Translations under genes and position numbers: made by a program
Shown: piece after piece, positions 52,008 to 60,709 of the stretch
Numbering within the stretch: the first letter of the stretch is position 1
Layout of the letters: the number at the start of each line of letters is the position of its first letter
The notes under the pieces: model-generated
The model's database searches: none
What the model saw: the letters and a program-made list of their open reading frames with translations, nothing else
Told to the model about the DNA's origin: nothing
Origin: Neobacillus niacini NBRC 15566
GTDB taxonomy: Bacteria; Bacillota; Bacilli; Bacillales; Cytobacillaceae
Assembly: GCF_001591505.1 (NCBI RefSeq)
Contig: NZ_BCVA01000036.1
Span: 1 to 63,745, forward strand
DNA length: 63,745 nucleotides
Direction of reading: 5' to 3'

Positions 52008-52673
52008 TTATTTGTTTAATACTAATCGGTTGAATTGTTCCACTGTCTCAAAGTAATATTTTGATTCCAATTTCATTTGTTCTTTGATTTCGGGAATAGT
52101 GTGAGACCATCCAGCTGCCGCAAAATCAACATTACAACTCCTTGCCATCTCCAATCCAGGCTTTAGGTCATCCACCATGAGTGCTTCGGTTTCATGTAGA
52201 TTAAAGCGTTTCAAGATTTCCTTTATTGGATATGGATGTGGTTTTCTTTGATGTTCAGGGAGCTCCCAACCAAAGACTGCGTCTGGCAAGAACCCGCAAT
52301 GGATAGAATAATCTCTTTCAATTCGACTTCTCTCAGAATGGGAAACAACCGTCACAATTCCACCTCGTCTTTTAAACTCTTGGATGGTTTCAGTAAACAT
52401 TTCATAAAAGTCTGGTACAGTTAATTCCGTATATTTTTTCCACACCTCTTGTTGATGTTGTTGCTCTGCGTTTGTAAATTTTATAATATCTTTACATAAA
52501 GAAGAAAAACCTGGATTAAAACAGTATTTAACAAACTCTTCGAGGTGAATAGGTTCCTCATTTGGCCGTAAATTTTTAAGAGCTTCTACAAATGATGGAT
52601 AATGTATATCTGGAGTGCTTTTTACAGCTGTATCATCGTGATCTAAGATTAAACATTTATATTTTAAAGTCAT
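52008..52673 (-). CDS. HAD family hydrolase
   Basis: This 221-aa HAD-superfamily phosphatase has catalytic Asp residues in LILDHDDTAV, a Ser motif in VVSHSER, the Lys loop near QRKPHPYP, and the acidic motif ALMVDDLKPGLE. It has a small helical cap (about 20-85). The substrate is unknown; similar Bacillus proteins are annotated as HAD hydrolases or phosphoglycolate-phosphatase-like. Monocistronic. Confidence 0.85.
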   Translation of the reverse strand: MTLKYKCLILDHDDTAVKSTPDIHYPSFVEALKNLRPNEEPIHLEEFVKYCFNPGFSSLCKDIIKFTNAEQQHQQEVWKKYTELTVPDFYEMFTETIQEFKRRGGIVTVVSHSERSRIERDYSIHCGFLPDAVFGWELPEHQRKPHPYPIKEILKRFNLHETEALMVDDLKPGLEMARSCNVDFAAAGWSHTIPEIKEQMKLESKYYFETVEQFNRLVLNK

Positions 52674-52809
52674 TTAATATCCCCCAATATGAACCTCTAG
52701 TATTTTGATATTCTACCATAATTTCTCTAAAATTATTAAAAGCCTTCTTATATATTAAACAGTATTTATTTGATTCAGATTTGCAGGTAAAAATTACAAT
52801 TTATAACGT

Positions 52810-53316
52810 TTACGATAACGTACGGAACTCGCTTTCATAATTTGATTTCTTTTCCTTCAACTTTCTTATTGCCCCTGATTTCCACTGCTTAACGGCTGAA
52901 ACTGAAACCTTCTCTCTTTCCGCTAATTCCTTAATGGATAGTTGGACGATAGACATAGCCATTACCCATTTCGCTTCTTTTTCCGTTAGACCATTACAAT
53001 AATCTTTAATGGTTTCCGTCTCAAGATAAAGAGATTCCTGCCCCTCAATCGTTTCCCAGTATTCCTCCTTTGGATGGATAAGTCTTTCATTAACTTGGTT
53101 GTTTTTCGACATTTGCGTTAACATTTTTCCTTTGATGTAGGTGTAAGCGTAATTTGAAAAGCTGCCTTTTCTTTCATCAAAGGACTGACTAGCTTCCCAA
53201 AGTCCAATTAACCCCGTCTGATAGAATTCATCTTCATTTTTATAGATGTGCAGGGTTTGAATAATCTTATGAATCATGGGCTGAAACTGTACAACTAACT
53301 CGTCAAAGCTCTCCAC
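52810..53316 (-). CDS. Small sigma-70 family sigma factor
   Basis: This 168-aa protein has region 2 (DEFYQTGLIGLWEASQSFDE and GSFSNYAYTYIKGKML) and a C-terminal region 4 HTH (LSIKELAEREKVSVSAVKQW). It lacks regions 1.2 and 3, as in short sigma-like factors of Bacillus. No anti-sigma gene is adjacent. It may direct its own regulon; the targets are not visible. Bases 53317-53560 show no other gene. Confidence 0.82.
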   Translation of the reverse strand: MESFDELVVQFQPMIHKIIQTLHIYKNEDEFYQTGLIGLWEASQSFDERKGSFSNYAYTYIKGKMLTQMSKNNQVNERLIHPKEEYWETIEGQESLYLETETIKDYCNGLTEKEAKWVMAMSIVQLSIKELAEREKVSVSAVKQWKSGAIRKLKEKKSNYESEFRTLS

Positions 53317-53559
53317 TGGTAAGATCCTTCAGGCAGCGCGCTTCCGATTTATTCCTAGGTAGCTCTACCTTAATCGATTCACGGGAAACCTTCGAATCAG
53401 GGAAAAATGAATTTAACAGTAAAAAATAGATTTAACGGGTAAAATTCTATTCAATTTGGAACAAACAACACTTTAATAGGATTTGTTTTTTGAAAAGGAT
53501 ATGAGTTAAGGAAATCAAGAATAGTAGCATATGGAAAGTTCAAGAATTTGAAATTTTTC

Positions 53560-53770
53560 GTTGTGCAGGAGGTTTTTTCGACAATAATTTCCCCTGAAAA
53601 ACAGGTTAAGGGGCTTTATAAAAGGGTTTTTCGCACTCTTAATCAAACGTTTAATTAGTAGAGTTGGTATTAACTAATCGTTTGATTGAAATCGCATTAG
53701 AGGTTGTCAAATCAGGGTTTAATCGACACTTTAAAGGAGAATATTGTCGAGAAGATGATCTAATAATTAC
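53560..53770. repeat. R2 dispersed repeat, locus 4
   Basis: TTTTTTCGACAATAATTTC is at about 53574, box B TTAATCAAACGTTTAATTAG starts at 53639, and inverted box C TTAACTAATCGTTTGATTGA starts at 53670. ATTGTCGAGAAGATGATCTA lies at about 53743. Boxes B and C form a stem. Box A is degenerate or missing. Confidence 0.7.
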
Positions 53771-53833
53771 TTCAAGAATTTTTTAAAAAACAGGAAAAGA
53801 GATACGAGATCTTTTCCTGTTTTGTCATTTTAT

Positions 53834-54748
53834 TTATTTTTGTGTTTTACCTAATATATCCGTTTCCTTGATTATACTCAAAAACGCATCTACTACTGCA
53901 GGATCAAACTGTGTTCCTTTATTTTGGCGAATCTCATTCAGAACAAAATTCAAATCCAATTCATTTCTATAAACACGTCTGGAAATCATCGCATCAAACG
54001 CATCCGCAACACCGACAATCCGAGCAGATAACGGGATTTCGCTGCCTTTTAATCCTTTTGGATAGCCTTTTCCGTCATATCTTTCATGATGATATAAAAC
54101 AATATCTAAAACACCATTTTTCTTAAAACCATCAACATGATCAAGTATGTTATATCCAATTACTGGATGTGTCTTTATTACCTTATATTCTTCTGGAGTT
54201 AATTTTCCTGACTTGGTCAAGATATGTTCAGGAATACCAATCTTTCCAATGTCATGCAATAACCCCCCTGTACGAATAACATTGCACAGGTCTTTAGAAA
54301 GATTCATCTTCTCAGATATTTTAACAGCGTATTTTGAAACATTATCAGAATGGCCAGAGGTATAAGGATCTCTGGAATCTAAAGCGTTAATAAGGGATAC
54401 TGTTAAATCTAAAACATTCTTTTTAACTTTTTGAATATAAAGCATTGTACCTGCGGAAATATACGTAATTAAAAAGTAAATAAATAAGTAAATAAAAAAA
54501 ACACTTTCTTCTGCTTTTGGTACAAAGTAAAACCTTAAAATAACTACTAATACAGTGAAAGTGAACAAAAAAACGGGTTTATTATAATATCCCATACCTA
54601 AAAAAATAACCGATACGATATAAAACATGAAGAAATTATCATTTTGAGGAAAAACAATGCTGAGAAATAAAATTAATGATAAAAATATAAAAAACCCATA
54701 ACGAAAGTAAATATAATTTCCTATTTTATCAACTAACTTATCTTTCAT
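53834..54748 (-). CDS. HD-GYP domain membrane protein, candidate c-di-GMP phosphodiesterase
   Basis: This 304-aa protein has about four N-terminal membrane helices and a complete HD-GYP domain: GHSDNVSKYA, LLHDIGKIGIPEHIL, the second metal-site motif YHHERYDGKGYP, and RIVGVADAFDAM. HD-GYP proteins hydrolyse c-di-GMP. ATG 54748 behind AAGGGAAG is chosen over the TTG at 54802. It is the counterpart of the diguanylate cyclase at 58.2 kb. Confidence 0.88.
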   Translation of the reverse strand: MKDKLVDKIGNYIYFRYGFFIFLSLILFLSIVFPQNDNFFMFYIVSVIFLGMGYYNKPVFLFTFTVLVVILRFYFVPKAEESVFFIYLFIYFLITYISAGTMLYIQKVKKNVLDLTVSLINALDSRDPYTSGHSDNVSKYAVKISEKMNLSKDLCNVIRTGGLLHDIGKIGIPEHILTKSGKLTPEEYKVIKTHPVIGYNILDHVDGFKKNGVLDIVLYHHERYDGKGYPKGLKGSEIPLSARIVGVADAFDAMISRRVYRNELDLNFVLNEIRQNKGTQFDPAVVDAFLSIIKETDILGKTQK

Positions 54749-54977
54749 CTCATCTTCCCTTTTATTCAATTTATTGAAGAAATGTAAATTAATTTCCTTC
54801 AAAAGATACCATACTTTTTCCCGATAAATCCTAATTTCAAACTAGAGAGTTTTTTCAGATTAATTAACCTTAACAAAGGTAAACAATGAATAGGTTATTT
54901 TCCATCTTTATTTGCAAATAAATTTATAATCAGAAAGACATAATAACATAATCAATTGAAAATCCATGTAATAAGGT

Positions 54978-55457
54978 GTGGTTATTCTGTCTTCTAAAAA
55001 CCATCGGTTATTTAATATGGCAATAATACTAATTTCTTGGCTTACAGTACCTCTATTAGGGCTGCATAATATCAAAAAATTTTTACCTTCATCATTAGCA
55101 GCTGTCATATTGTGTAGTTTAGATGCTCTGATTGGGAAGAGGCGCAGATGGTGGCGCTTTTATAATAAACCACATTCTTTTCTTAAGAACGAAATGCCTT
55201 TCCTCATCGGACCAATGTTAGTGTTATCTCTATGGTTGTTAAAATGGTCATATGGAAATTTTAAGAAGTTTCTTATGTTAAATGCCTTTGGGGATATAAT
55301 TTTTGTTTATCCATTCTCAAGATTATTTAAAAAAGTAAGACTGTATAGACTCGAAAAATTCAACGAGTTTCAGTTCTTTTTATACTTTTTTTACAAGGCT
55401 TTTTTCTTATATGGATGCCAATATCTCTTCGAAAAATACAAAAATCCTTCAACTTAA
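54978..55457 (+). CDS. CBO0543 family membrane protein
   Basis: This 159-aa protein fits the CBO0543 family: four hydrophobic stretches, a WWRFY motif after the second helix and a KWSYGNFKKFLMLN motif. Members are common in Bacilli and Clostridia as spore-former genes of unknown function. The GTG start at 54978 lacks a well-spaced site; a different start nearby is possible. Confidence 0.75.
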   Translation: MVILSSKNHRLFNMAIILISWLTVPLLGLHNIKKFLPSSLAAVILCSLDALIGKRRRWWRFYNKPHSFLKNEMPFLIGPMLVLSLWLLKWSYGNFKKFLMLNAFGDIIFVYPFSRLFKKVRLYRLEKFNEFQFFLYFFYKAFFLYGCQYLFEKYKNPST

Positions 55458-55569
55458 CAAGAGCTTTGATTTCTAGAAAAGAGGCCTTCGGTGCTTTTTT
55501 ATTTTGGTAAAAGGGGATATAAATGGTGAAAGCATGGAACCTGCTATATGCAGTGGATCATGCTTCTAA

Positions 55570-55737
55570 TCAATGAACTAAATTATAAATAAATGAAGCG
55601 AGTGCTAACAATAGTGCTCCAATAAAAAAACAAGCAATAAAGATTAGAAAAAACGAGTTTTCTGATTTTCTTAGATTATCTTTATAGATTTTTTGAATTT
55701 GTCGTTGTTTTAAATCAAATGGACCTTTCTTTGGCAT
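55570..55737 (-). CDS. Small tail-type membrane protein (55 aa)
   Basis: ATG 55737 has AAGGTGG nine bases upstream. The protein is MPKKGPFDLKQRQIQKIY, a basic stretch, then a hydrophobic helix (FLIFIACFFIGALLLALASF) and a short end. It is probably a single-pass membrane protein with a cytosolic basic head. I know no function. The rest of 55458-56164 is mostly AT-rich and empty. Confidence 0.6.
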   Translation of the reverse strand: MPKKGPFDLKQRQIQKIYKDNLRKSENSFFLIFIACFFIGALLLALASFIYNLVH

Positions 55738-55971
55738 TATTAATTCGCCACCTTAATTATTTATCAAATTAGACTAAAAAATTTGAAAAAGGTTTCTAAT
55801 TTTCAAAAAATTAAAAGGGAGGAAAGCAAAAAACTTTTTATGCACTTAACAAAATATCTTTATTTTTTATTCATAATTTTGACCTTACCACGGGACATCT
55901 TCATTCATAGTTTATGGTAAAGAAATTTGTAAAGAAGTGCACGTAAGTTAACGGGTAGTTTGTTCCTCGGG

Positions 55972-56091
55972 TTAATTGTGATCTTCCATTTTCCTGAATA
56001 GAATATCATTACTTATTTTCTTTTCATCCTGGTTTGTCAATGTGAGTACTGCTGCCTTCCCGTCACTGGGAGATCCGTCTGAAAAATACAT
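55972..56091 (-). other. Short protein-like ORF, possible gene remnant
   Basis: A 39-codon frame, MYFSDGSPSDGKAAVLTLTN then QDEKKISNDILFRKMEDHN and stop, has normal protein composition but no ribosome binding site. It looks like the 3-prime end of a lost gene rather than a complete one. Confidence 0.25.
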
Positions 56092-56164
56092 AGGAAATAG
56101 TGAAAAACAGGATATAAAATGAGAAATAGGTAAACTGAGACAAAAAAACTGACTTATCTAGAAT

Positions 56165-56260
56165 CCCTTGAGAGCGGAAAACCTCCGTTTAAATTCCCCG
56201 AACGAAGCTCTATTCGTAGTCTAAGCGGAAAACCTCCATTTTATTTAAATATCACTTGTT
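56165..56260. repeat. R1 dispersed repeat, copy 8 (partial)
   Basis: Only the inverted half is present: AGCGGAAAACCTCCGTTTAA and AAGCGGAAAACCTCCATTTT with the spacer CCCGAACGAAGCTCTATTCG, like the right half of subfamily 2 copies. Confidence 0.7.
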
Positions 56261-56448
56261 ACTTCAATAAAGCCATAAGATTTCTATGTTTCATTTTAGA
56301 AAAAAGAGTAATAGAATAAGAGGGTTATATAAGAATTTTTATCCATACTTTTCACAAAAACTGACAATTTTCACATATTTCGTTTGAGAAAACTAGCAAA
56401 TTATGTTATCTTTTATAGATACATAAATATAAAATAGAGGGTGAAGAG

Positions 56449-57165
56449 ATGAATTTTAAATCAACTTTGAAAAAGGGGTCTGTGATTGCAGCACTTAGTT
56501 TGGGTTTAACTGCATTTGCTGCGGTTCCAAGTAATGATGTTTTAGCAGCAGGAAATACAGATTCTCAAGCACAGAAATTGGTAGATTCTTTAAAGGCATT
56601 AAATATTGCAGAGGTAGATTATTTATATGCTTACTTGCAATCTATTACGTTAAGTGACGCCGAGTATAAAGGAATTCTTGACAATACTCAAAAGGTGAGC
56701 CAGATCTTAAAGGGTGCAGCGAATCCAGAAGATCTTCCAAATGCACAAAAGGTAGAAGTAGCACGTTTATTCTTAGAGAGCGTGAAACTAGCACACCTAC
56801 AAGCAGCTATTACAGATGAAAAAGGGAATCCAATTGACATCACAACGTATAAGGCTGGATCTTCCACACTTGTCATTCAATTAAAGGATCTAAATGGTAA
56901 CGTACTTGCAGTCGTGAATCCGAAGAAGGAAGATTTAAATCTAACTGTTATTCAATCGAAATTGAATGCATTAAAAAATGCTGTACAAGCTAAAAAACAA
57001 TTAGATAAAAAAGGGACATTCGTTCCAATGCCAAATGCTCCACTTCCTAACACAGACAGCAACACCGTAGATTACATGGCACTAGGCGGATTATTAATTC
57101 TATTAGGCGGAGTTGCGGCTGTTCCGGCGGTACGTTTGGTACGCAAATCCGAAATCGAAGCATAA
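56449..57165 (+). CDS. Processed surface protein, class D sortase substrate
   Basis: This 238-aa exported protein has a signal peptide (ending near VLAAGN), a helical, Leu-rich domain of about 145 residues and a sorting signal at the end. The signal is LPNTD at 199-203 (LPxT-like), a hydrophobic helix (MALGGLLILLGGVAAVPAV) and a basic tail RLVRKSE. LPNTD resembles the LPDTS motif used by B. subtilis SrtD. The sortase gene is six bases downstream, so this is its own substrate. Function of the helical domain unknown. Confidence 0.88.
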   Translation: MNFKSTLKKGSVIAALSLGLTAFAAVPSNDVLAAGNTDSQAQKLVDSLKALNIAEVDYLYAYLQSITLSDAEYKGILDNTQKVSQILKGAANPEDLPNAQKVEVARLFLESVKLAHLQAAITDEKGNPIDITTYKAGSSTLVIQLKDLNGNVLAVVNPKKEDLNLTVIQSKLNALKNAVQAKKQLDKKGTFVPMPNAPLPNTDSNTVDYMALGGLLILLGGVAAVPAVRLVRKSEIEA

Positions 57166-57171
57166 GAAACC

Positions 57172-57813
57172 ATGGAAAAAATAAGAAAGAAAAAGCGGAA
57201 AAAGAAGTGGTATCAGAAGTGGAAATGGGTACTGCTTAGTTTTCCAATTTTACTGATTGCAGCCGGTGTTGGCATTGTTGCTTATTTTGGATGGGATTTA
57301 TCAAAACAGACAGTCTTATTAGCGCACCAAGTAGTTGATGAATACGAACCAGAATTACCTAATCAGACATTTGACCAGCCATGGCCAAAACTGCCAGACC
57401 CAGGTTCATCGATTGGTGAATTGCAGTTCACTTCAATTGACCTTAATGTTCCTGTTGTCCAGGGCACCCATGACAATGAGTTGAAAAAAGGTGCTGGCCA
57501 TTTTGCCGGCAGCGCGCTGCCAGGTCAAGGCGGCAATGTCATCTTAAGCGGACACCGGGATACTGTATTTCGGAAGCTCGAACACCTAAAAGTTGGTGAG
57601 CAGCTGACCTTCAGTACTCCGTATGGTGATTTCGTTTATGAAACCACAGACTTCAAAATCGTCCCAGCTGACGATATGACGGTTATGGTACCAACTGATT
57701 ATGAAACTCTAACATTAACAACGTGTTATCCATTTGATTTTATTGGGGATGCACCAGATCGTTATGTCGTTTATACGAAGTTGGTTTCTAGTCCGATTAT
57801 TGCAAGTAACTAA
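57172..57813 (+). CDS. srtD: Class D sortase
   Basis: This 213-aa sortase has a very basic N-terminal tail, one transmembrane helix (VLLSFPILLIAAGVGIVAYF) and the sortase beta-barrel with the triad His128 in LSGHRDT, Cys185 in TTCYPF and Arg197 in DRYVVY. The TLTTCYPF motif fits class D. It attaches the adjacent LPNTD protein to peptidoglycan. Its last ten codons and the terminator after it are duplicated at 59698. Confidence 0.88.
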   Translation: MEKIRKKKRKKKWYQKWKWVLLSFPILLIAAGVGIVAYFGWDLSKQTVLLAHQVVDEYEPELPNQTFDQPWPKLPDPGSSIGELQFTSIDLNVPVVQGTHDNELKKGAGHFAGSALPGQGGNVILSGHRDTVFRKLEHLKVGEQLTFSTPYGDFVYETTDFKIVPADDMTVMVPTDYETLTLTTCYPFDFIGDAPDRYVVYTKLVSSPIIASN

Positions 57814-57855
57814 AGGAAGCAGCCCGATGAATTTGTTCATTGGGCTGCTTCTTTT
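57783..57855 (+). terminator. Terminator after srtD, source copy of a duplicated block
   Basis: GAAGCAGCCCGATGA pairs with TCATTGGGCTGCTTC and TTTTT follows. The block from GGTTTCTAGTCCGATTATTG at 57783 is repeated at 59698-59777. Confidence 0.85.
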
Positions 57856-57902
57856 TATGGCTTTGTTATTATTCATCGTTGATTTTCGTATATGAATAGA
57901 AC

Positions 57903-58130
57903 TCATAGGCGGAGAATTTCCGGCTAATGTATATAGAGCAGCTTAAGAAGGATATATAGGCGGAGATATTTCGATTAACTGCTTTAAATAGGCCGAAATT
58001 CAAAGATTAGGTTGATATAGGCGGAAAAACTTCCCTTTTTAATAAGGGAATAGGGGTATTTCATAATTTAACCGGAATTTTTCCATTTATTTTTCAAACA
58101 CAGTGAAATCAACATTCAGTTATAACAGAG
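57903..58130. repeat. R1 dispersed repeat, copy 9 (subfamily 1)
   Basis: Motifs are AGGCGGAGAATTTCCGGCTA, AGGCGGAGATATTTCGATTA, AGGCGGAAAAACTTCCCTTT and AACCGGAATTTTTCCATTTA, with tail TTTTTCAAACACAGTGAAAT and TAACAGAGCC. It was inserted inside the left copy of the duplicated block; the right copy lacks it. Confidence 0.85.
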
Positions 58131-58188
58131 CCTTTTTTAATAGATATATCGGTACCGATTGAATAATCCAAATCAAAAGCCATTTGCT

Positions 58189-59613
58189 TTATCTGTGCAT
58201 GAACTTTTCTTTATACATTTCCTGGTCCGCCAGTTCAAGGATTTCTTCAGGACTTAAGTCGGTTCCAGGTTTATATTGATAGAAACCGTGGCTGGCTGAG
58301 ATTGGATATGGCTTTTGGCCCGTTCTAACCATATCCTGAAACTCACTTCGAATGCGGGACCAGATTCCCTGTGCAACTTCCATTTGTGGCTCGAAAAATA
58401 GAATGATAAATTCATCACCGCCTAGGCGGAAAAGGACGTCATTTTCCCTGATATGCCGTTTGATGGTTTCGCAGCAAGTCATAATCAGGTCATCGCCTGC
58501 AGAATGTCCGTACTTGTCATTTACCATTTTTAAATTGTTTATATCAATATAGCAGACGATGAATTCTGTTGATCCATCTTGCAGGTATTGTGAAAGGATT
58601 TCCATTCCTCGCCTTCTGTTGAGGACCCCTGTAAGCGGGTCAAGGGATGCATGTTGATAAAGCTCTTCTTCCGTTTCCTTCAAATCTGTAATGTCTGTGC
58701 TTCCAATAAGGACGCAGCGCTCCCCTAAGTAATTGACCAGTTCAAAATTAAGCATGGACCATTTCTGTTTATGTTTGACCATATAATTTTTTAAATTCTG
58801 ATGTTCTTCAAGTTTTTCTACGATCGATTGTTTTTCTTCAGGCGTGGTCAGCATAAACCAGCCATCAAGCTTTGTCATATCTTTATTTTTCAAATGGAAG
58901 TATTCGATTGCCTGCTGATTTAGGAGCAAAATGTTGCTGGTTTCAAGATTAAAAAGGACCAACGGATTAGGATTGATGTGAAATAATCTGCGAAAGCTCT
59001 CTTCATTCTTCTTAAGTTTCCATTCGTTTGTAAAGTTATTTTTGCGAAATGAATAGAAGGCATACGCAATCGTAAACGAAATGACCGCTGCACCTGTTGA
59101 ATTCACGAGTTTAAATAGGAACGAAAAGTGATTTTTTTCAAGCAGGAACAACCCTGTAATGAAAAATAGATGAATTCCTGTGATGATGCCAGCCTGGTGC
59201 CGTGGCTGAACCGGCAAAATAACAGCGGCCGCTAAGAGAATAATTATATAAGCATAGATATTACCGTTATTAAGCTGGCTGTTGATCGAAGACACGGCGC
59301 CGATAAACAAATAAAGAAATAAATAGGTGAGAATAATCGGTCCTCTGGCGTTACTCTTGCTACGGCGGTAGAGGATCAAAAAGATAAGCGAGATTACCAG
59401 GTCTATGATATGAAAGGTTGAAAGGATAAATTTATAAGTCGGGTTGTTCAGGTTGGCCAAAAGGATAAAGTCCACAATGAAAAAACAGGGATAGGTGAAG
59501 ATGAGCATATAGGAAATGTGTTTAATCCGTTCGAATAAGAGGTTTTCATTATAGTTGATAAATTGTTGCTCCAAATCATGTTCACTCGCTGCGTTTTTTG
59601 CCAAGATCTCCAT
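58189..59613 (-). CDS. Diguanylate cyclase with 7TM-like membrane region, PAS and GGDEF
   Basis: This 474-aa protein has about six membrane helices (residues 35-205), a PAS domain (about 215-325, ITDLKETEEELYQHA linker) and a GGDEF domain. The domain holds the metal site in IVCYIDINNLKMVND and the signature RLGGDEF. It synthesises c-di-GMP in response to a membrane or PAS signal. ATG 59613 is chosen over 59625, whose AAGGG sits directly against the ATG. It lies between the two copies of the duplicated block. Confidence 0.9.
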   Translation of the reverse strand: MEILAKNAASEHDLEQQFINYNENLLFERIKHISYMLIFTYPCFFIVDFILLANLNNPTYKFILSTFHIIDLVISLIFLILYRRSKSNARGPIILTYLFLYLFIGAVSSINSQLNNGNIYAYIIILLAAAVILPVQPRHQAGIITGIHLFFITGLFLLEKNHFSFLFKLVNSTGAAVISFTIAYAFYSFRKNNFTNEWKLKKNEESFRRLFHINPNPLVLFNLETSNILLLNQQAIEYFHLKNKDMTKLDGWFMLTTPEEKQSIVEKLEEHQNLKNYMVKHKQKWSMLNFELVNYLGERCVLIGSTDITDLKETEEELYQHASLDPLTGVLNRRRGMEILSQYLQDGSTEFIVCYIDINNLKMVNDKYGHSAGDDLIMTCCETIKRHIRENDVLFRLGGDEFIILFFEPQMEVAQGIWSRIRSEFQDMVRTGQKPYPISASHGFYQYKPGTDLSPEEILELADQEMYKEKFMHR

Positions 59614-59697
59614 CAGAACAACCATCCCTTGTAATCAAATAACATCTGTATTTTATCATTGAAAACAGCGACCTGTCACGGAAACAAAGGGACGGTT

Positions 59698-59777
59698 CGG
59701 TTTCTAGTCCGATTATTGCATGTAACGAAAGGAAGCAGCCTGATGAATTTGTTCATTGGGCTGCTTCTTCTTTTAAA
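59698..59777 (+). repeat. Second copy of the srtD 3-prime end and terminator
   Basis: It repeats the last codons of srtD (with two changes, so the stop is lost: TAACGAA for TAACTAA), then GGAAGCAGCC and the hairpin ending GGGCTGCTTCTTC. Similarity continues to about 59860 with the 58138-58195 sequence (AAATAGATAT, AAGCCATTTG-like), once the R1 insertion is skipped. Confidence 0.8.
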
Positions 59778-59883
59778 TAGATATGAGCTAATATCGGTGG
59801 CAATCAAAATGGAGTGGATAGTCCAAATTAAAAACCATTTGTTTTTGTCTAATTTGAGTTGCTCCTATAAGCAGCCTTTCGTT

Positions 59884-60483
59884 TCACGGATTAGCTAATA
59901 ATGGACGAATTACGCTCTCAACCGTAACGTTAATGTGATAAAGACCTTTAGCATTCCACAAGGTAAGACCTTGTGAGAAAGATAAATAGTACGCGGCCAG
60001 TTCCATTGCATCACCCTCTATAAATATTCCATCTCGCTGACCGGCAGAAATAATTCTTGAAAGAACTTTTAATGAGTCAGCGTACTCTTGTCTAATATTT
60101 TGTTTAATTTCTTCAGACAGAAAATCAGCTTGAAGTGCTTCATTAATTAAAATATGCCGATCTAGCGCTACCTCTGGAGAACCTGAAAATGTAAGTGCTG
60201 AAAACCAATTAAGCTTGTCATATGGGGTCCCTTTTTGGTCCTCTGCTTCCGTAACAGCTTGCTTAAACTGGTCAAGGATATTCATTATAATTGCGACATA
60301 TATTTCTTCTTTTGATTTGAAATAATGATAAAGTAATCCGTGACTTAAATTGATGGAAGACGTTATATCACTGATTTTGGTTCCTGCAAACCCTTTGCGG
60401 GCGAAAATTTTTAATGCCGCATGACTAATTTCTTCATAACGTTGGTCACGTATCATTTTAAATTGTTCTTCACTCTTTGCCAT
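59884..60483 (-). CDS. TetR/AcrR family transcriptional regulator
   Basis: This 199-aa repressor has a TetR HTH in GTKISDITSSINLSHGLLYHYFKSKEE and a helical ligand domain after residue 60. It is divergent from the SDR-MFS-SDR operon, and a perfect 18-base palindrome between them overlaps the operon promoter. It therefore most likely represses that operon until its substrate is present. Confidence 0.88.
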   Translation of the reverse strand: MAKSEEQFKMIRDQRYEEISHAALKIFARKGFAGTKISDITSSINLSHGLLYHYFKSKEEIYVAIIMNILDQFKQAVTEAEDQKGTPYDKLNWFSALTFSGSPEVALDRHILINEALQADFLSEEIKQNIRQEYADSLKVLSRIISAGQRDGIFIEGDAMELAAYYLSFSQGLTLWNAKGLYHINVTVESVIRPLLANP

Positions 60484-60640
60484 ATAAAATCCCCATTTAA
60501 TATTTTTTCTGCGATAAATGCAATCACTCTATTATACCATTCACTTCTAGATGACCAAATGATTAAGAGGTGCCGCCATGGAGTAAAATGTGGGGGGATT
60601 TCCAATAATTAATCTGTATATCTTTGACAGGAATGTATTG

Positions 60641-60670
60641 ATTGACTAGTTAGTCAATATCCTATATTAT
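60641..60670 (+). promoter_or_regulatory. SDR operon promoter with overlapping TetR operator
   Basis: ATTGACTAGTTAGTCAAT (60641-60658) has eight-base perfect arms. -35 TTGACT is at 60642 and -10 TATTAT at 60665-60670, with a 17-base spacer. The operator covers the -35, so binding would block RNA polymerase. Confidence 0.75.
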
Positions 60671-60709
60671 TACTGTGCTAACGTTATTAAATGCAAAGGG
60701 GATATAAAA

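Noticed and set aside
1175..53770. R1 and R2 arrays considered as CRISPR
   Set aside because: Units are dispersed over tens of kilobases, are not regularly spaced with unique spacers, and no cas gene is present.
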